From UBA7430 sp002478765 (GTDB lineage: Bacteria > Bacteroidota > Bacteroidia > Flavobacteriales > UBA7430), in the NCBI GenBank assembly GCA_943789355.1, contig CALSTU010000002.1:310001-374000 (forward strand): DNA of 64,000 nucleotides, in the 5' to 3' direction. The notes under the pieces are model-generated. The model ran no database searches. It was given only the letters and a program-made list of their open reading frames with translations, and was not told the DNA's origin. Positions 63,376 through 64,000 of this stretch are shown in pieces (the first letter of the stretch is position 1; every line of letters starts with the position of its first letter). The position numbers were made by a program, and so were the translations under genes.

Positions 63376-63383
63376 TACATTTG
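63376..63383 (+). promoter_or_regulatory. Candidate -7 box for the YugP-type gene
   Basis: TACATTTG lies 19 bases before the ATG of the metallopeptidase gene. A near -33 box (TTTT) is at 63354-63357, 18 bases away. Confidence 0.4.
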
Positions 63384-63401
63384 TAAAAACTAACATCGAT
63401 T

Positions 63402-64000
63402 ATGATTATTCTATTCATTGCCTTTATGATTCTTGGCTGGGCTGTTCAGTCTAAACTCAAATCAAAATTTAAAAAATACAGTGCAACGCCCCTTTCATCA
63501 GGTCTATCTGGAAAAGAGGTGGCCGAAAAAATGTTAGCGGACCATGGCATTACGAAAGTACGCGTCATCAATACGCCTGGCAAATTAACAGACCACTACA
63601 ACCCGAAAGACCTTACCATAAACTTAAGTCCCGAGGTTTACTCAGGAAGAAACATTTCTGCTGCTGCTGTTGCTGCGCACGAGTGTGGGCATGCCGTTCA
63701 GCATGCTACGGCATACAAATGGCTGGAAATGCGTTCTCAGATGGTGCCTATGGTGTCTATCAGTTCTAAAATGCTAAACTTCATTTTCTTGGCAGGTTTA
63801 TTTGGCATGGGGGTCTTACACCTTTTCTCAATGGAAATGGTAATCGTTGCCGTCATTTTCTTCCAAACCATGATAACTATTTTTAGTGTCATCACATTAC
63901 CCGTTGAATATGATGCCTCATACAGAGCTGTGGTTTGGCTAGAGCATGCAGGAATAACTCAACCTCATGAACTCGAAGGCGCGAATGATGCCTTGAAATG
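63402..64000 (+). CDS. YugP-type zinc metallopeptidase (partial, N-terminal 199 residues)
   Basis: The gene runs off the window end. The 199 residues show an N-terminal membrane helix (1-15), GLSGKEVAEKMLADHGI.KV.V, LSPEVYSGRNISAAAVAAHECGHAVQHA with the HECGH metal-binding motif (93-97), then membrane helices (about 118-133 and 136-155) and the third metal-site region LPVEYDASYRA (157-167). This is the YugP/Zn_peptidase_2 family of membrane zinc peptidases, whose substrates are unknown. Confidence 0.9.
   Translation, partial: MIILFIAFMILGWAVQSKLKSKFKKYSATPLSSGLSGKEVAEKMLADHGITKVRVINTPGKLTDHYNPKDLTINLSPEVYSGRNISAAAVAAHECGHAVQHATAYKWLEMRSQMVPMVSISSKMLNFIFLAGLFGMGVLHLFSMEMVIVAVIFFQTMITIFSVITLPVEYDASYRAVVWLEHAGITQPHELEGANDALK

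Noticed and set aside
1..64000. CRISPR arrays, insertion sequences, tRNA genes, rRNA genes, phage genes
   Set aside because: No regularly spaced repeats, transposase or integrase domains, terminal inverted repeats or tRNA-like T-loop sequences were seen on reading both strands.

Overview
The window looks like a piece of a Bacteroidota chromosome, probably order Flavobacteriales. The base composition is AT-rich. The evidence is a type IX secretion plug protein, the gliding-motility ABC genes gldF and gldG, a fused E1 alpha/beta 2-oxoacid dehydrogenase, bacillithiol synthesis (BshC), a DUF4295 protein between rpmG and ftsY, and Bacteroidota-type promoter boxes (TAnnTTTG, in one case with a perfect TTTG-N19-TAnnTTTG). 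MqnE implies menaquinone made through futalosine, which leans toward a lineage outside the classical Flavobacteriaceae; that placement is inference. I saw no rRNA, tRNA, insertion sequence, prophage or CRISPR array. The window is mostly housekeeping, densely packed, with many 4-base ATGA start/stop overlaps.

Layout. 0-4.7 kb: the tail of rpe, a strange isocitrate-lyase-like protein that has lost its active-site residues, a short PhnA-domain protein, two overlapping glycosyltransferases and FtsE. 4.8-10.9 kb: a lipoprotein/outer-membrane barrel pair, yaaA-cvfB, an RhlE-like helicase, murQ and an Lrp-type regulator. 10.9-17.1 kb: fused E1 dehydrogenase, pruA, apaG and the T9SS plug protein. 17.3-24.3 kb: the complete nqrABCDEF sodium pump operon, a terminator, then apbE, whose product attaches FMN to NqrB and NqrC. 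24.3-32.6 kb: rdgB, dnaX, a family 2 glycosyltransferase, a DUF3817 protein, a di-haem peroxidase, mqnE, purC and phoH. 32.7-38.5 kb: a tightly coupled run of SAM hydroxide adenosyltransferase, ABM-domain protein, gldF, gldG and a DUF4340 protein, then dnaN. 38.6-42.8 kb: lon, a GlmU-like protein and rpmE2. 42.9-48.2 kb: a beta-helix lipoprotein and a metal-uptake locus (DtxR-family regulator plus ZIP transporter, divergent from a TonB-dependent receptor, with a candidate operator between them). 48.2-54.9 kb: a methyltransferase, the gcvT-comB-nuclease-like-exonuclease operon, and a stress protein/antiporter pair. 55-64 kb: trhO, rpmG-DUF4295-ftsY-rimO-bshC, surE-membrane protein-ridA-lpxB, and the start of a YugP-type metallopeptidase.

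No obvious new defence or mobile system is present. The most unusual items are the isocitrate-lyase-like pseudoenzyme (362-1459), the metal-uptake locus with its inter-gene inverted repeat (45.2-48.2 kb), the lipoprotein/barrel pair at 4.9-6.2 kb, and the exported nuclease/phospholipase-like protein that shares an operon with a RNase D-like exonuclease. Function assignments rest on recognising family motifs by eye; no database search was possible.
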